Source: Dolichospermum sp. FACHB-1091 (GTDB taxonomy: Bacteria > Cyanobacteriota > Cyanobacteriia > Cyanobacteriales > Nostocaceae). Taken from it: a stretch of 64,000 nucleotides of DNA. Shown here in pieces: positions 35,886 through 45,885 of the stretch (positions are counted from its first letter, which is position 1; the number at the start of each line of letters is the position of its first letter). Below the pieces are notes generated by a model. That model was not told the DNA's origin. It ran no database searches and was given only the letters and a program-made list of their open reading frames with translations. The DNA lies in assembly GCF_014697585.1 (NCBI RefSeq), contig NZ_JACJSB010000007.1, positions 1 to 64,000 on the forward strand, given 5' to 3'. Both the position numbers and the translations under genes were made by a program.

Positions 35886-36430
35886 ATAAATATACTCAAA
35901 ATATTTTTCCAGCAGGTTATTTTGTCAAAATTGGCACTCAAAATAATCTTTTAATTGTGGAATAAACACTTTACTCCGACTTGTGCCTTGAAAGATGTGT
36001 TTTTCACGGTATGGAGATTGCATAAACTTCCCATAGCAACAAACAATTACGACAGCCTCATTTGCTTTATTCAGTACGTCTTGGTTAAAGTGGTTTCCTA
36101 ATTGTTTCATTTGATTTTCAGTTGTGTGTGGTGCGGCGTGGAATCTGTAGCCCTTTACCCTTTTTTCCTTTACCCTTATAAGCATAGTGAAACGAAGCGA
36201 TCTTAAAAATTTTTTTGGCTTATTACATGGTCTTAAAGTGGGACTTAAATTAATAGACATTTGGTGAAAATTAAATATGCGTGACTTACAACCCTGATAG
36301 AGACGTGACCTGGGTAGGGATTCTCGGCTCTACAATCCTTACCTCCAGATGTCTAATAGATTGGGGTAAAATTGGGGTCAATAGATGTTGGATTTTGGAT
36401 TGACTCTACTCTAAAGTGTGTAATTCCACC
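35886..36430. other. Degenerate region with an unsupported minus ORF and a MITE fragment
   Basis: A minus-strand ORF (35925-36260, 111 codons) has no recognised family; its second half (from an internal ATG, MKQLGNHFNQDVLNKANEA) has normal protein composition and could be a gene scrap. At 36299-36357 lies an inverted partial copy of the 7884-7991 element, ending agatgtctaat. Confidence 0.5.
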
Positions 36431-37132
36431 TTACCTTACCTTTCTAAACTTCCAAATAGGGTCTTCAATCCCAGCCTCACGGAATCCACGGTCACGTATT
36501 AGGCAAGCATGACATTTGCCGCAGCCACCTTTTATGCCACCATAACACGTATGAGTCAACTCAAATATTTCTGAAAATTTGTCGGCTAACAAATCTTTTG
36601 CTATTTTCACACTCTCAGCTTTAGTTAATTGCATCAATGGAGTGTGAATTTTAAAAGCTGTTGGATCACCCCAAATTCCCTCACCCAGGGACTTAGCCAT
36701 GGCATCAATAAACAACTGACGGCAATCATAATAACCAGCAAAATCTGCTTCACAAACACCTATAAAGATATTTTTGATCCCCATTAGAGTAGCTCGGTTC
36801 GCTGCTATTGTGAGAAACAAAATATTCCGTGCTGGAACGAAAGTCGCTTCCACCCCACTTGGCAATTCAGCAGTTGAGTTATATTGACTAAGTGGGGTAT
36901 TGGATATTAATGGTGAGGTTCCCTTGAGAATTGACCCCAAATCAACTATTTCGTGGCTTGCTAATTCAAGAGTCTTGGCAATGGCGATCGCACTTTCTAA
37001 TTCAATTAGATGACGTTGTCCATAGTTAAAACTTATAGCATGAACTTCATGAAACTGTTCACGTGCTAGAACTGCACAGGTAGTAGAATCCTGTCCACCA
37101 CTTAATAAACATAACGCTTTAGATTGAACCAC
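36431..37132 (-). CDS. queC: 7-cyano-7-deazaguanine synthase QueC
   Basis: 233 residues. Converts 7-carboxy-7-deazaguanine to preQ0 in queuosine synthesis, using ATP and ammonia. ATP-pyrophosphatase loop LLSGGQDSTTCAVLA (9-23) and the zinc site C-Y-G-G-I-K-G-G-C-G-K-C-H-A-C near residues 195-210 are intact. VPARNILFLTIAA is also characteristic. The gene stands alone; no queD or queE nearby. Confidence 0.96.
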   Translation of the reverse strand: MVQSKALCLLSGGQDSTTCAVLAREQFHEVHAISFNYGQRHLIELESAIAIAKTLELASHEIVDLGSILKGTSPLISNTPLSQYNSTAELPSGVEATFVPARNILFLTIAANRATLMGIKNIFIGVCEADFAGYYDCRQLFIDAMAKSLGEGIWGDPTAFKIHTPLMQLTKAESVKIAKDLLADKFSEIFELTHTCYGGIKGGCGKCHACLIRDRGFREAGIEDPIWKFRKVR

Positions 37133-37466
37133 TCTGTATTCCTAATTAATAAAACTACTTTTTATAATAACCCAAGTAATAACCCAAGTAGGTTAAGTGC
37201 ATGGATTCCACCTGATAGACCGCGTGGTGTAGCCATCTTGGCCGCCAGACTTATACAAATTAAATGCACAATAACTTACCTGATAAGTTAGGTGAACGGA
37301 AAAAAACCGACATAAGTAACGAAAAGTAAAGTTGCCCAAAACCTGTTCCCAGTTAAGAGTTCCCAGTTAAGAGTTCCCTGTTCCCTTGTCATAACGACAA
37401 TTTTTAACGCCAATCTACTTAACTGAATGTTTACGATATTTGTTAATTTACATTATAACTTTAAAT
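37133..37466. repeat. Intergenic with STRR-carrying element copy 2
   Basis: Element at about 37283-37421: left flank taggtgaacggaaaaaaacc, constant agtaaagttgcccaaaacc, a short array of about eight heptamers (gttccca/gttaaga), then ttgtcataacgacaattttt and atctactta. The rest, upstream of queC, has no recognised signal. Confidence 0.8.
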
Positions 37467-38318
37467 TTATCCCCCTATATTCATCGCCGCTAAAAAAGCC
37501 TTTTGACTGACATCTTTATACAATCCTTGCAGGTATTTTATTACCAAATCACCATCGGGTGAATTATTTGTATTTTCCTCATCTTTAGCTAAAGGAATTG
37601 TCCCTAATACATCTAATACTGTGTCGTTTACTGGTGGTGAAATTACTACTAAAGAAGATTCTAAAGGTTCTTCGTATTTCCAGAAAGAATTTATTTTAAC
37701 GACAGATTGATTTTTGGGACTTTCAGGTTGAATTTCTGATGTTTCTGGAATCGTTTCTACATTTTTACGGCTGCGTAATTGACGTAAATCGCTGATAATT
37801 TGCTCTTTTGTGCGTCCTCGTAATTGAAATAAAACAAATGGATCTTCACTAAAGCGATCGCCTAATTGATAATATACCGCACCTATATGTTTACAAGGAA
37901 CTGCTTGATCAGGACAAGAACATTTACTGTAAACATCAGTGAGAGTAAAGGGAAATAATGACAACCCGTTACTTATAAAAACTTCTTCGATGTTTTGTGG
38001 CATTTCCCCTGCTAATAACTTAGCCTCAAAAATCACCTTCTGTGACATCGTTTCGATAACATAATCCCATTCTTCTTTGCTAAAAGTATCCAAAGATAGA
38101 GTAACTTTATAGGGTTCTACTTCACTACCCTGGACCCTAGCTAATACTTTCTCACCTGTAAATTTAACACTCAAAACATTTCCTTGTCGAGAATAATTTC
38201 TAGCTCGTTCTAATCGCTTTTTAAATCGGTAAGAATCTAGTAAATCTAGCCACCTTTGTGACCACCATTCCCGACCTGCTTGTAAGGTTTTATCAGTCAT
38301 ATTATTTACCTTTTGCAT
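37467..38318 (-). CDS. SWIM zinc-finger protein
   Basis: 283 residues. SWIM motif CxCx(n)CxH: C-S-C-P-D-Q-A-V-P-C-K-H (about residues 135-146). N-terminal WWSQRWLDLLDSYRFKKRLE and ARNYSRQGNVLSVKFTGEKV are typical of the SWIM proteins that accompany Snf2-type helicases in bacteria. No helicase gene is adjacent here. The Ser/Glu-rich linker after residue 185 is low complexity. Predicted DNA or protein binding. ATG at 38300 (MTDKTLQ) is a possible alternative start. Confidence 0.85.
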   Translation of the reverse strand: MQKVNNMTDKTLQAGREWWSQRWLDLLDSYRFKKRLERARNYSRQGNVLSVKFTGEKVLARVQGSEVEPYKVTLSLDTFSKEEWDYVIETMSQKVIFEAKLLAGEMPQNIEEVFISNGLSLFPFTLTDVYSKCSCPDQAVPCKHIGAVYYQLGDRFSEDPFVLFQLRGRTKEQIISDLRQLRSRKNVETIPETSEIQPESPKNQSVVKINSFWKYEEPLESSLVVISPPVNDTVLDVLGTIPLAKDEENTNNSPDGDLVIKYLQGLYKDVSQKAFLAAMNIGG

Positions 38319-38562
38319 TTTGACTAAAGAGGGATAGTAAAATGGTGAATAAATCGATATACTAGCGTTAATTGTTTTCCCTCATCCAACTGGGGTTAAA
38401 TACGACTAACCCCAGTATACTATGTTATTTTGAGATTAGATAATTTTCACAAATACAAATCATTAGTTATCTTATTTGATACGAACCACTCCAGGCACAG
38501 AGGACACGGAGGTGGAGAGAAAGGAGACTGTTAGATTTTATTTAGCAATGTTATTTTTATAA
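38319..38562. other. Intergenic, no gene
   Basis: Contains accactccaggcacagagga (near 38485), which matches the interior of the 13590-13681 MITE. A weak hairpin (aactggggtt ... aaccccagt, 38389-38416) lies upstream of the SWIM gene. Confidence 0.5.
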
Positions 38563-39789
38563 TTATTCGCTTTTCATTCCTTTACTAAAAATCTGATAGT
38601 ATAACCAGGTGCTAAATTCTTTGAGGGGAAATAGTATATAGGTCAAGGGGTTGACTGTGACGATAATATTTCTAAAATCTCGTTTGGCGAAAAATAAAAT
38701 TCCCTTTGCTACTTGGGACGCTGACATGATACCATAGGGGTTTAATTGACTTTTGAATGGTCCGCAAATTAATTTGCGAATTACACAATTTTGATCTAAT
38801 CTTTTGAGGGTGACAATATCCCCTAATGCTCTTTTACTCAGTTCATACAAAGGGCTGAAGGCTGGGGAAACTTCTGCTTCTGATGTATTTACCCAAATTT
38901 CTTTGGTGGCTTTGTCTTGGGGTCCTCTGACGGTTGCAGAAAAAATATCTATCAATTTTAAGGCGGAAAATGTGTTAATTTGATAGGAGTTATAAATGGC
39001 GGTAGAATCTCTATTTCCATAGACATTTACCCCATGATTGATAATGAGAATATCAACTTTTTCTAAACTTTCCTGTAGTTGTGCTTCATTACCCAATTCC
39101 CATTTGATAACTTTAACACGCGGTTGAATTGTAATTTTTTCCGGGTTGGTTGTTAATGCTACCACTTTGGCGTTATGCTTTAATAATTCTCCTACTAGTG
39201 CTTGTCCTAATGCACCAGAAGCACCTGTTAAAGCCACTGTTTTACCTTTGAGAGAAAGCCCTGTTCCCAGAATTTTATCTACTAGGGGAAAAACACCACT
39301 ATAGTAAGCATTAACATCATCAAAATGATGTCGCCAATGATAGCTTCTATTTACCCACCAAACGGAGGGAATTGCGTCTAATGCTCCGGGTAAATGATTG
39401 TAGTCTGTATCTATTGTTCCTTGGAAATATCGCAGGGATGCACCGTATAAAAAGGTAACAGCATAAGCGACTCCTAACCATAACCCCCATTGATGGGCTA
39501 CTAAGGCAATTATTGTTAAGATGATTACTAGTATCACCGATTCGACGATATCGTGATACAATTGGGAGTCTACGTAGGCTTTTTGGGAAATTAAAGTTAA
39601 ATCCCGTTTATATACAGCATGATGTTTATTATGCCATTTCGCTAACCATGTTATTTGATGACACAAAGCATGATAAGCATCTCTGACAATTTCCGCGAGT
39701 AGGAGGGAGGAAAATCCCCAGGTTGTGAACTGGATACAGTTATTTACTAAAACCGAGTCAATAGTTAAGCTTTGAGCCAAAATCATCAT
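38563..39789 (-). CDS. Bifunctional sterol desaturase / short-chain dehydrogenase
   Basis: 408 residues, a fusion seen in cyanobacteria. Residues 1-170: fatty-acid hydroxylase/sterol desaturase-like membrane domain with membrane segments and His clusters (HALCHQ, WHNKHHAVYKRD, YHWRHHFDD) for a di-iron site. Residues about 180-390: Rossmann SDR with GKTVALTGASGALGQALVGE (TGxxxGxG) and YELSKRAL (YxxxK). Likely modifies a lipid or terpenoid at the membrane, with oxidation and reduction in one protein. Substrate unknown. The second ATG (MILAQ) is equally possible. Confidence 0.88.
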   Translation of the reverse strand: MMILAQSLTIDSVLVNNCIQFTTWGFSSLLLAEIVRDAYHALCHQITWLAKWHNKHHAVYKRDLTLISQKAYVDSQLYHDIVESVILVIILTIIALVAHQWGLWLGVAYAVTFLYGASLRYFQGTIDTDYNHLPGALDAIPSVWWVNRSYHWRHHFDDVNAYYSGVFPLVDKILGTGLSLKGKTVALTGASGALGQALVGELLKHNAKVVALTTNPEKITIQPRVKVIKWELGNEAQLQESLEKVDILIINHGVNVYGNRDSTAIYNSYQINTFSALKLIDIFSATVRGPQDKATKEIWVNTSEAEVSPAFSPLYELSKRALGDIVTLKRLDQNCVIRKLICGPFKSQLNPYGIMSASQVAKGILFFAKRDFRNIIVTVNPLTYILFPLKEFSTWLYYQIFSKGMKSE

Positions 39790-39858
39790 TTTTCTAGTAG
39801 TAGCACTCTTTCTGATATTGTGTGTTTTTTCTAATCTATTCTAGCAGAATCAATGCTT

Positions 39859-40287
39859 CTAGCGATCGCTAATTTGCTCAATTAATCGCTGTTCTAGTAA
39901 ATCCAATAATCCATCTACATCTTTTCCTATTTCATGAAAACAGGCTTCTGGTGATGATTTGGGTGCGAATTGGATTAGTTTAATTTCTCCTTTACCAATT
40001 CCAATCATGACTACCTCTGTTTCGGGTTTATTATTATCAATAATTCCCAAAATTTCTTGGAGACGATTTTCAACTCGCTCATTGAGTTTTTCTATTTCGC
40101 TTTGGGGACAGTAGACAAAATGGGGAGTGGGTTGTAAATCAATACCTATAGTTCCCTGACTATTGCCATTTTTTAACCACAACCCCCAAAAAAGTGCAGC
40201 TAGTTCTGGCTGATTGTTTTTGACAAATTTATCCAATTGTCTGCGCCATTTATTGTCTGCTGTTTCTGGTTGGGGAATACTAAACAT
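39859..40287 (-). CDS. Conserved cyanobacterial protein, possibly the carboxysome chaperone CcmS
   Basis: 142 residues, soluble. Conserved-looking blocks: NQPELAALFWGLWLKNG, GTIGIDLQPTPHFVYCP and EVVMIGIGKGEIKLIQF, with an acidic C-terminal helix (DVDGLLDLLEQRLIEQ). From memory the WGLW ... GIDLxPxPHFVxC pattern resembles the beta-carboxysome assembly chaperone CcmS, but I cannot confirm it and no carboxysome genes are near. Could simply be a conserved hypothetical. Confidence 0.6.
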   Translation of the reverse strand: MFSIPQPETADNKWRRQLDKFVKNNQPELAALFWGLWLKNGNSQGTIGIDLQPTPHFVYCPQSEIEKLNERVENRLQEILGIIDNNKPETEVVMIGIGKGEIKLIQFAPKSSPEACFHEIGKDVDGLLDLLEQRLIEQISDR

Positions 40288-40405
40288 GATCGTTAATTGG
40301 TAATTTTATTTGGTTCTTAGGTACTTGTTATGCTAAACCGAGAAGTTGAGAGTTCCCTCCAGTTTATCATACTAACTCCGGTAGAGTCTTTTATGATAAT
40401 TTTCT

Positions 40406-42214
40406 CTATTTTAGCCCAGATTGCACCAGCCAGAGACTGGTGTAAATGCCATTTTTTTCTAACAGTTGTTCATGAGTTCCTGCTTCTACTAATTTACCAT
40501 GTTCCATGACATAAATACAATCAGCGTTGCGAATTGTCGAAAGACGATGAGCTATAGCTATAGTAGTCCTATTGACCGTAATTCGTTCTAGGGAACGTTG
40601 AATTGCGGCCTCAGTTTCATTGTCTACTGCTGAAGTAGCTTCATCTAAAATCAGAATTGGTGGATCTTTTAATACTGCGCGAGCGATCGCAATTCGTTGT
40701 CTTTGTCCTCCAGATAATTTTTGTCCTCTTTCCCCTACTATTGTCTCATAACCTTGGGGTAAATTCATAATAAAATCATGAGCTTCTGCTATTTTCGCGG
40801 CCATGATGATCTCTTCATTAGTAGCAGTGAAAGTACCATAGCCAATATTTTCTCCCGCTGTACCATGAAATAGAAAGACATCTTGACTAACTAAACCAAT
40901 AGCGCGGCGTAAATCTCGTAAATTTAACTGTTGTAAATCAATTCCATCCAGAGTGATTTTACCATTTTGTACTTCATAAAAACGCAGTAATAACTTAACT
41001 AAAGTGCTTTTCCCTGAACCTGTTGAACCGACAATAGCAATTGTATTTCCCGCTGGAATTTCTAAGGATAAGTTCTTGATAACTGGGTTTCTATTCTGAT
41101 AAGCAAAGCTGACATTTTTAAATTCTAAAGCTCCCCGAATCATATCTATGGGTAAATCAATATTTCCCCCAGGAATTGTCATAGGAGTATCTAATAAATC
41201 CATGACTCGGTTAGTAGAAGCCATAGCTCTTTGATATAAATCAAAAGTATCTCCTAATCTGGTTAATGGCCATAATAAAAGCTGCACTAAAAACACCAAA
41301 GAACTATAAGCACCAACAGCCAATCTTCCGGCTACTGTTTCCATACCGCCGAATAATAGCAATATTGTAAAAGCTATTAAAATGAACATCCGAATGATGG
41401 GAATATAAACCGCAGATAAGGCGATCGCTACTTCATTACTTTGACGATAAGCATTACTTTCTAATTCTACACGAGCAGATTCATAATCTTCGGCTGTAAA
41501 ACTTTTAATGGTAGTAATTCCGCTCAAATTATTAGACAGTCTACTATTTAATAAACCTACTTTTTCCCGAACTTCAGCATAACGAGGGGCGAGAAATTTC
41601 TGAAAAACTATCGAACCACCGAGAATAAAAGGCATGGGTAAAATTGCCATCCAAGCCACACTAGGAGCTAAAATAAAAAATGCACCACCAACGATGATAA
41701 TAGTTGTAGTGACTTGAATAATATCATTTGCACCCACATCTAAAAACCGCTCTAATTGGTTAATATCATCACTGAGGATAGACATTAAACCCCCCGTACT
41801 ACGTTCTTCAAAATAAGCTAATTCTAATTCTTGCAGGTGTTTATATGCGGACAATCTTAAGTTATGTTGAATATTCTGCCCCAAATTGCGCCATAATAAT
41901 TTATAGGCATATTCAAACAATGATTCCAACACCCAAGTAATCACCGTCAACAAGGATAAAATCAGGAATTGCCCATAAATATCTTTGACACCTAACCCAG
42001 CAATGATAGAATTATCTTGCTTGACTACCACATCCACCGCAATCCCAATTAATACAGGTGGTGCTAAATCAAAAACTTTATTCAGGATAGAAGCGCCAAT
42101 GGCCAGCCGAATTTGTTTAGTATACTTGTGTCCATATTTAAGTAGACGCTGGAGAGGATGTACAGAATTTGTACGCCTTTGTGATAATCGGGGAGATTTC
42201 AATGGTATACTCAC
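40406..42214 (-). CDS. ABC transporter, fused permease and ATPase (exporter type)
   Basis: 602 residues. N-terminal half with six predicted helices (about 40-330) of the type I exporter fold; C-terminal ATPase with Walker [19 protein letters not shown], signature [16 protein letters not shown], Walker [14 protein letters not shown] and H-loop AIAHRLSTI. Works as a homodimer or with a partner half. Lipid or drug export is the usual role; no substrate clue in the neighbours. 118 bp separates it from the downstream gene. Confidence 0.93.
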   Translation of the reverse strand: MSIPLKSPRLSQRRTNSVHPLQRLLKYGHKYTKQIRLAIGASILNKVFDLAPPVLIGIAVDVVVKQDNSIIAGLGVKDIYGQFLILSLLTVITWVLESLFEYAYKLLWRNLGQNIQHNLRLSAYKHLQELELAYFEERSTGGLMSILSDDINQLERFLDVGANDIIQVTTTIIIVGGAFFILAPSVAWMAILPMPFILGGSIVFQKFLAPRYAEVREKVGLLNSRLSNNLSGITTIKSFTAEDYESARVELESNAYRQSNEVAIALSAVYIPIIRMFILIAFTILLLFGGMETVAGRLAVGAYSSLVFLVQLLLWPLTRLGDTFDLYQRAMASTNRVMDLLDTPMTIPGGNIDLPIDMIRGALEFKNVSFAYQNRNPVIKNLSLEIPAGNTIAIVGSTGSGKSTLVKLLLRFYEVQNGKITLDGIDLQQLNLRDLRRAIGLVSQDVFLFHGTAGENIGYGTFTATNEEIIMAAKIAEAHDFIMNLPQGYETIVGERGQKLSGGQRQRIAIARAVLKDPPILILDEATSAVDNETEAAIQRSLERITVNRTTIAIAHRLSTIRNADCIYVMEHGKLVEAGTHEQLLEKNGIYTSLWLVQSGLK

Positions 42215-42697
42215 ATTAATTGCTAATTACTCGCATTTAATATTACCACATAATCGAGTTAATTAGTTATAAAAATTGAAATAATAGATACAGTTATCTA
42301 CCTTCAGGAATAAATTGGCATCTATCGTCATCAAACTTTGATGATTTGCTATTCTCAAAGTAATCTGGATTATTGTCACCAAAATATAGCCCGTAGCACA
42401 AAAGATAATATGCAAAAATTGTTAACTTGTAATTTGGCAAACTCCAGTTTTAGGAATTATATTAGAAAAATATTGTCGGCCAAATTATTGCTCCCCAGGT
42501 CAAACCGCAGGGTATAATGACAGTTCCTAGAGACCAGATGTGCTAATTTTCAGTGAAGACAACTAATCCAGCCAAGATTCTCGCTTAAACTCAGGGAATA
42601 TGTCATATCAATCTTGATTTTGTTCAAAAATGCTAGTAATGTGATCAAATCTCACTCCCAAAACCTAAACCAGACGTAAAACTAGACAAATAATATT
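42215..42697. other. Divergent intergenic region, no gene
   Basis: 483 bp between the ABC exporter and DUF1824 genes, so promoters for both must lie here. A catcaaactttgatg hairpin (42328-42342) is visible. No ORF, tRNA or known regulatory motif found. Confidence 0.45.
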
Positions 42698-43114
42698 ATG
42701 TCTACTCCCAATTATCAGCAACTCTCACTGCCAGAAGCCAGGAAAATACTCAACAAATTCAACTGTCTGGATATCGCCCCCATTCTGAAACCGTCGGAGA
42801 AAATTCCCACCCGTGAGGCATTAATTTTTGTCACCAGTCTGACTGATTATCAAATTTTAGGTATTTGTGCTGATACAGCCGAAGAGGGAATTTTAGCCAT
42901 GAAAACCTATTCTCGCGCTTTAGGTTATCAACCACCAACTGATTTACCGCAACCAGAAGGACCAGTTTACATCAAATTAAATGGCAAAAATGGCTTGTGT
43001 TATCTCGATTCCTATTCTGGTCATCATCGGGGAGTGCTAGTATCTTGTCAGTCCTATCAAGAGGGAGGAGTTAACGAAATGTATGGACATTTACCCCTCG
43101 ATTTATTTGTCTAG
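42698..43114 (+). CDS. DUF1824 family protein
   Basis: 138 residues. LSLPEARKILNKFNCLDIAP, then FVTSLTDYQILGICADT, GPVYIKLNGKNGLCYLDSY and the ending GHHRGVLVSCQS ... EMYGHLPLDLF match the cyanobacterial DUF1824 family as I know it. Small alpha/beta soluble protein, no known function. A ggtgggca/ttgcccacc hairpin (43139-43155) lies between it and the next gene. Confidence 0.82.
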   Translation: MSTPNYQQLSLPEARKILNKFNCLDIAPILKPSEKIPTREALIFVTSLTDYQILGICADTAEEGILAMKTYSRALGYQPPTDLPQPEGPVYIKLNGKNGLCYLDSYSGHHRGVLVSCQSYQEGGVNEMYGHLPLDLFV

Positions 43115-43138
43115 AATTTCGTTTATAATCGTCTTTAG

Positions 43139-43155
43139 GGTGGGCATTGCCCACC
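43139..43155. terminator. Hairpin between DUF1824 and ABC-F genes
   Basis: ggtgggca with ttgcccacc makes an 8-bp near-perfect stem 25 bp after the DUF1824 stop. Same REP-like class as 45137-45163; may end transcription. Confidence 0.45.
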
Positions 43156-43184
43156 TCATTCTTAATCACTAGTTACCAGATAAT

Positions 43185-45089
43185 ATGAGCATTGTTACAT
43201 TACAGTCAGTTAAAAAAGATTTTGGAATTAAAGAACTCTTAAAAGATGCTAATTTTAGTCTTGATACTAATGACAAAGTTGGTTTGATTGGTACTAATGG
43301 TTCTGGTAAATCAACTTTATTAAAAATGATCGCCGGCTTAGAATCAATTGATAGCGGCCAAATTTTAGTTAATTCCGGTGCGAAAATTGTTTACCTACCC
43401 CAACAGCCAGATATAGACGAAAATCACACAGTTTTAGAACAGGTATTTGCTGACAGTGGTGAACAAATGCACCTAGTTAAAGAGTACGAAGAATTGTCTG
43501 ATAAATTGGCACATTATCCCGATGATAGTCAATTAATGTCTCGTCTTTCCAGTGTAATGCAGCGCATGGATGCCACAGGTGCATGGGAAGTAGAAACCAA
43601 CGCTAAAATCATTTTAACAAAACTAGGAATTGCTGATTTTGATGTGAAAGTTGGTACATTATCAGGGGGATATCGCAAACGCATTGCTTTAGCCGCAGCC
43701 TTAATATCAGAACCTGATTTATTATTAATGGATGAACCGACAAACCATCTTGATGCCCTGTCTGTAGAATGGTTACAAAGTTATTTAAATCGCTATCGTG
43801 GCGCACTTTTATTAATTACCCATGATCGTTATTTTCTAGATAGAGTTACTAATAAAATTATTGAAATTGATCGCGGTGATATTTACACTTATACTGGTAA
43901 TTATTCCTATTATCTAGAAAAGAAAGCCTTAGCTGAAGAGTCTGCTATTAGCACTCAACGGAAACATCAAGGTATTTTACGACGAGAATTAGAATGGTTG
44001 AAAAAAGGACCAAAAGCTAGAAGCACGAAACAAAAAGCCAGAATTGAACGCGCTCATGCTTTGCGAGATACTGAGTTTAAACAACTTAATGGTAAGGTTG
44101 ATATTTCTACCATTGGTCGTCGCATTGGTAAGAAAGTTATTGAACTGAAAAATGTTAGTAAAGCCTATAATGGTAGAACCTTAATTAAGGATTTTACATA
44201 TCAATTTAGTCCAGAGGATAGAATTGGTATTATTGGTGGAAATGGTGCAGGAAAATCTACCTTAATGGACATTATTACCGCCAGAGTCAAACCAGATTCT
44301 GGTATTGTAGAAATTGGGACTACAATTCATATTGGTTATTTTAACCAACATTCAGAAGAATTGTTAACGGCTGTGAATGAAGATCAGCGAGTAATTGATT
44401 ATATTAAAGAAGAAGGAGAATTTATTGAAATATCCGACGGAACTAAAATCACTGCTTCCCAAATGTTAGAGAGATTTTTGTTTCCAGGAAATCAACAATA
44501 TGCACCCATTCATAAACTTTCTGGCGGAGAAAAACGTCGTTTATTCCTATTGCGTATTCTTATTAGTGCGCCCAATGTCTTGATTTTAGATGAACCGACT
44601 AATGATTTAGATGTCCAAACATTAGCAGTATTAGAAGATTATCTGGAAGATTTTAATGGTTGTGTAATTGTAGTTTCCCATGATCGTTACTTTTTAGATC
44701 GGACAGTAGATACAATTTTCGCTTTGGAAGCAGGGGGAAGTTTACGTCAATATCCAGGGAATTACTCCATTTATTTAGATTATAAAAAATCTGAGGAAGC
44801 CCAACCACAGGAAACACCAAAGGCTGTAATTGTCGAAAAGGTGACATCTCCAGTTATAGAGACCAAAAAACGCCGCAGGTTATCTAATTGGGAAAGACGG
44901 GAATTTGCAGAATTAGAAGGAAAAATTGCCAAATTAGAAGCGGAAAAAACAGCATTAGAAAAGAAATTAGCAACTATGGCGGGGAATTATAGCGAAGTGC
45001 AAAAACTTTATGAACAGGTGGAAACCCTCAAGAAAAATATTGATGTAGCCACGGAACGTTGGTTAGAATTAGCGGAAATGGAGTCTTAG
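43185..45089 (+). CDS. ABC-F family ATPase
   Basis: 634 residues, two ATPase domains and no membrane part. Domain 1: GTNGSGKSTLLKMIAG, LSGGYRKRIALAAAL, LLLMDEPTNHLD. Domain 2: GGNGAGKSTLMDIITA, LSGGEKRRLFLLRIL, LILDEPTNDLD. The interdomain linker (about 245-300, ARSTKQKARIERAHAL) is the P-site tRNA interaction motif, and the last 80 residues form a coiled coil as in Uup. Such proteins act on the ribosome to relieve stalling. Not an antibiotic-resistance gene by any sign here. Confidence 0.93.
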   Translation: MSIVTLQSVKKDFGIKELLKDANFSLDTNDKVGLIGTNGSGKSTLLKMIAGLESIDSGQILVNSGAKIVYLPQQPDIDENHTVLEQVFADSGEQMHLVKEYEELSDKLAHYPDDSQLMSRLSSVMQRMDATGAWEVETNAKIILTKLGIADFDVKVGTLSGGYRKRIALAAALISEPDLLLMDEPTNHLDALSVEWLQSYLNRYRGALLLITHDRYFLDRVTNKIIEIDRGDIYTYTGNYSYYLEKKALAEESAISTQRKHQGILRRELEWLKKGPKARSTKQKARIERAHALRDTEFKQLNGKVDISTIGRRIGKKVIELKNVSKAYNGRTLIKDFTYQFSPEDRIGIIGGNGAGKSTLMDIITARVKPDSGIVEIGTTIHIGYFNQHSEELLTAVNEDQRVIDYIKEEGEFIEISDGTKITASQMLERFLFPGNQQYAPIHKLSGGEKRRLFLLRILISAPNVLILDEPTNDLDVQTLAVLEDYLEDFNGCVIVVSHDRYFLDRTVDTIFALEAGGSLRQYPGNYSIYLDYKKSEEAQPQETPKAVIVEKVTSPVIETKKRRRLSNWERREFAELEGKIAKLEAEKTALEKKLATMAGNYSEVQKLYEQVETLKKNIDVATERWLELAEMES

Positions 45090-45136
45090 GTTGCAATTAA
45101 ATTAATCCTCTTGTTGAAATCTTCAAATATACGTAG

Positions 45137-45163
45137 GGTGGGTTAGCAAAAGCGTAACCCACC
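45137..45163 (+). terminator. REP-like hairpin after the ABC-F gene
   Basis: ggtgggtta ... taacccacc (9-bp perfect stem) 48 bp after the stop codon. Probably a repeat that also serves as terminator. Confidence 0.5.
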
Positions 45164-45599
45164 ATCTGATTAGGTAGTTATGTAAAATAAATTGCATATC
45201 TCATATAACTCATGCTTATAAGAGCTAATACATATATCTAAATTATTTAATAATTTAGGTATATATTTATATTTAAGTTAATAGGCAAAAGTGACAAAAT
45301 TCCTACAGTAGTGCAACAATTATGTCCCTTTTTTTAGCTATTTTTAATCCGTAATTGTCTGTTTTTTAGTAATGTTTTCAACTTAAAAGTCCAAATTTAC
45401 GGATATTTGTGCGTGAAATACTGTTATCATCAAGCTATTGAAAGTGACAAAACTGAAACAATTATGTCACTTTTATTTTGTCTAAGTCTCTAGACAGAGG
45501 TTTTTATTTTTAATAAGATGTAGTCAGGAAATGAAAAAGTACAACGTTTCCGATTTTTTCTAGATTTTTTGACTTTTTAAAACCAAGGAGAATACAAAG
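45164..45599. promoter_or_regulatory. AT-rich upstream region of the leader-peptide gene
   Basis: No ORF. Two related words, gtgacaaaattcctac ... caattatgtccct and gtgacaaaactgaaacaat..atgtcac, occur about 160 bp apart (45291 and 45444), which could be regulator sites. A strong Shine-Dalgarno aaggag (45587-45592) precedes the ATG. Confidence 0.4.
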
Positions 45600-45782
45600 A
45601 TGGCTAATATTGTAATATCTGAACTACATCCTGCTGGTTCTGATTTTTTTATCGATTCTGAAAGCTTTTTGTATGAGCTAACTGATAACGAAATTATGGT
45701 AATCTTAGGTGGTAAAATATGGCCTCTTTATAATCTGAAGGGAGAACTAATAGGCTATGTTGATGATGGGAAGCCTTCATAG
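45600..45782 (+). CDS. Double-glycine leader peptide, putative secreted peptide or RiPP precursor
   Basis: 60 residues with an excellent ribosome site (ccaaggagaatacaaag-ATG). The leader MANIVISELHPAGSDFFIDS then ESFLYELTDNEIMVILGG ends in a Gly-Gly at residues 37-38, with the ELxxxE/FLYELTDxE pattern of leaders cut by C39 peptidase ABC exporters. The predicted core is 22 residues, KIWPLYNLKGELIGYVDDGK plus PS. No Cys, Ser or Thr cluster, so not a lanthipeptide; may be an unmodified peptide. No modification enzyme or C39 transporter is adjacent. A REP hairpin follows. Confidence 0.7.
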   Translation: MANIVISELHPAGSDFFIDSESFLYELTDNEIMVILGGKIWPLYNLKGELIGYVDDGKPS

Positions 45783-45823
45783 CCCAATAGGGAATGTTGG
45801 GAACGGGAAGTAAGTATTTGTAG

Positions 45824-45851
45824 GGTGCGTTAGCATGAGTCCTAACGCACC
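45824..45851. repeat. REP palindrome g
   Basis: ggtgcgtta ... taacgcacc, 41 bp after the leader-peptide stop; same class as palindromes a-f near the RAYT gene, 29 kb away. Confidence 0.75.
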
Positions 45852-45885
45852 AAGAGCATCAAACTAACGCTATTTTCTCGTTTTT

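Noticed and set aside
35925-36260. 111-codon minus-strand ORF
   Set aside because: No recognised family, its N-terminal half looks like translated non-coding DNA, and it lies in a repeat-rich degenerate zone.
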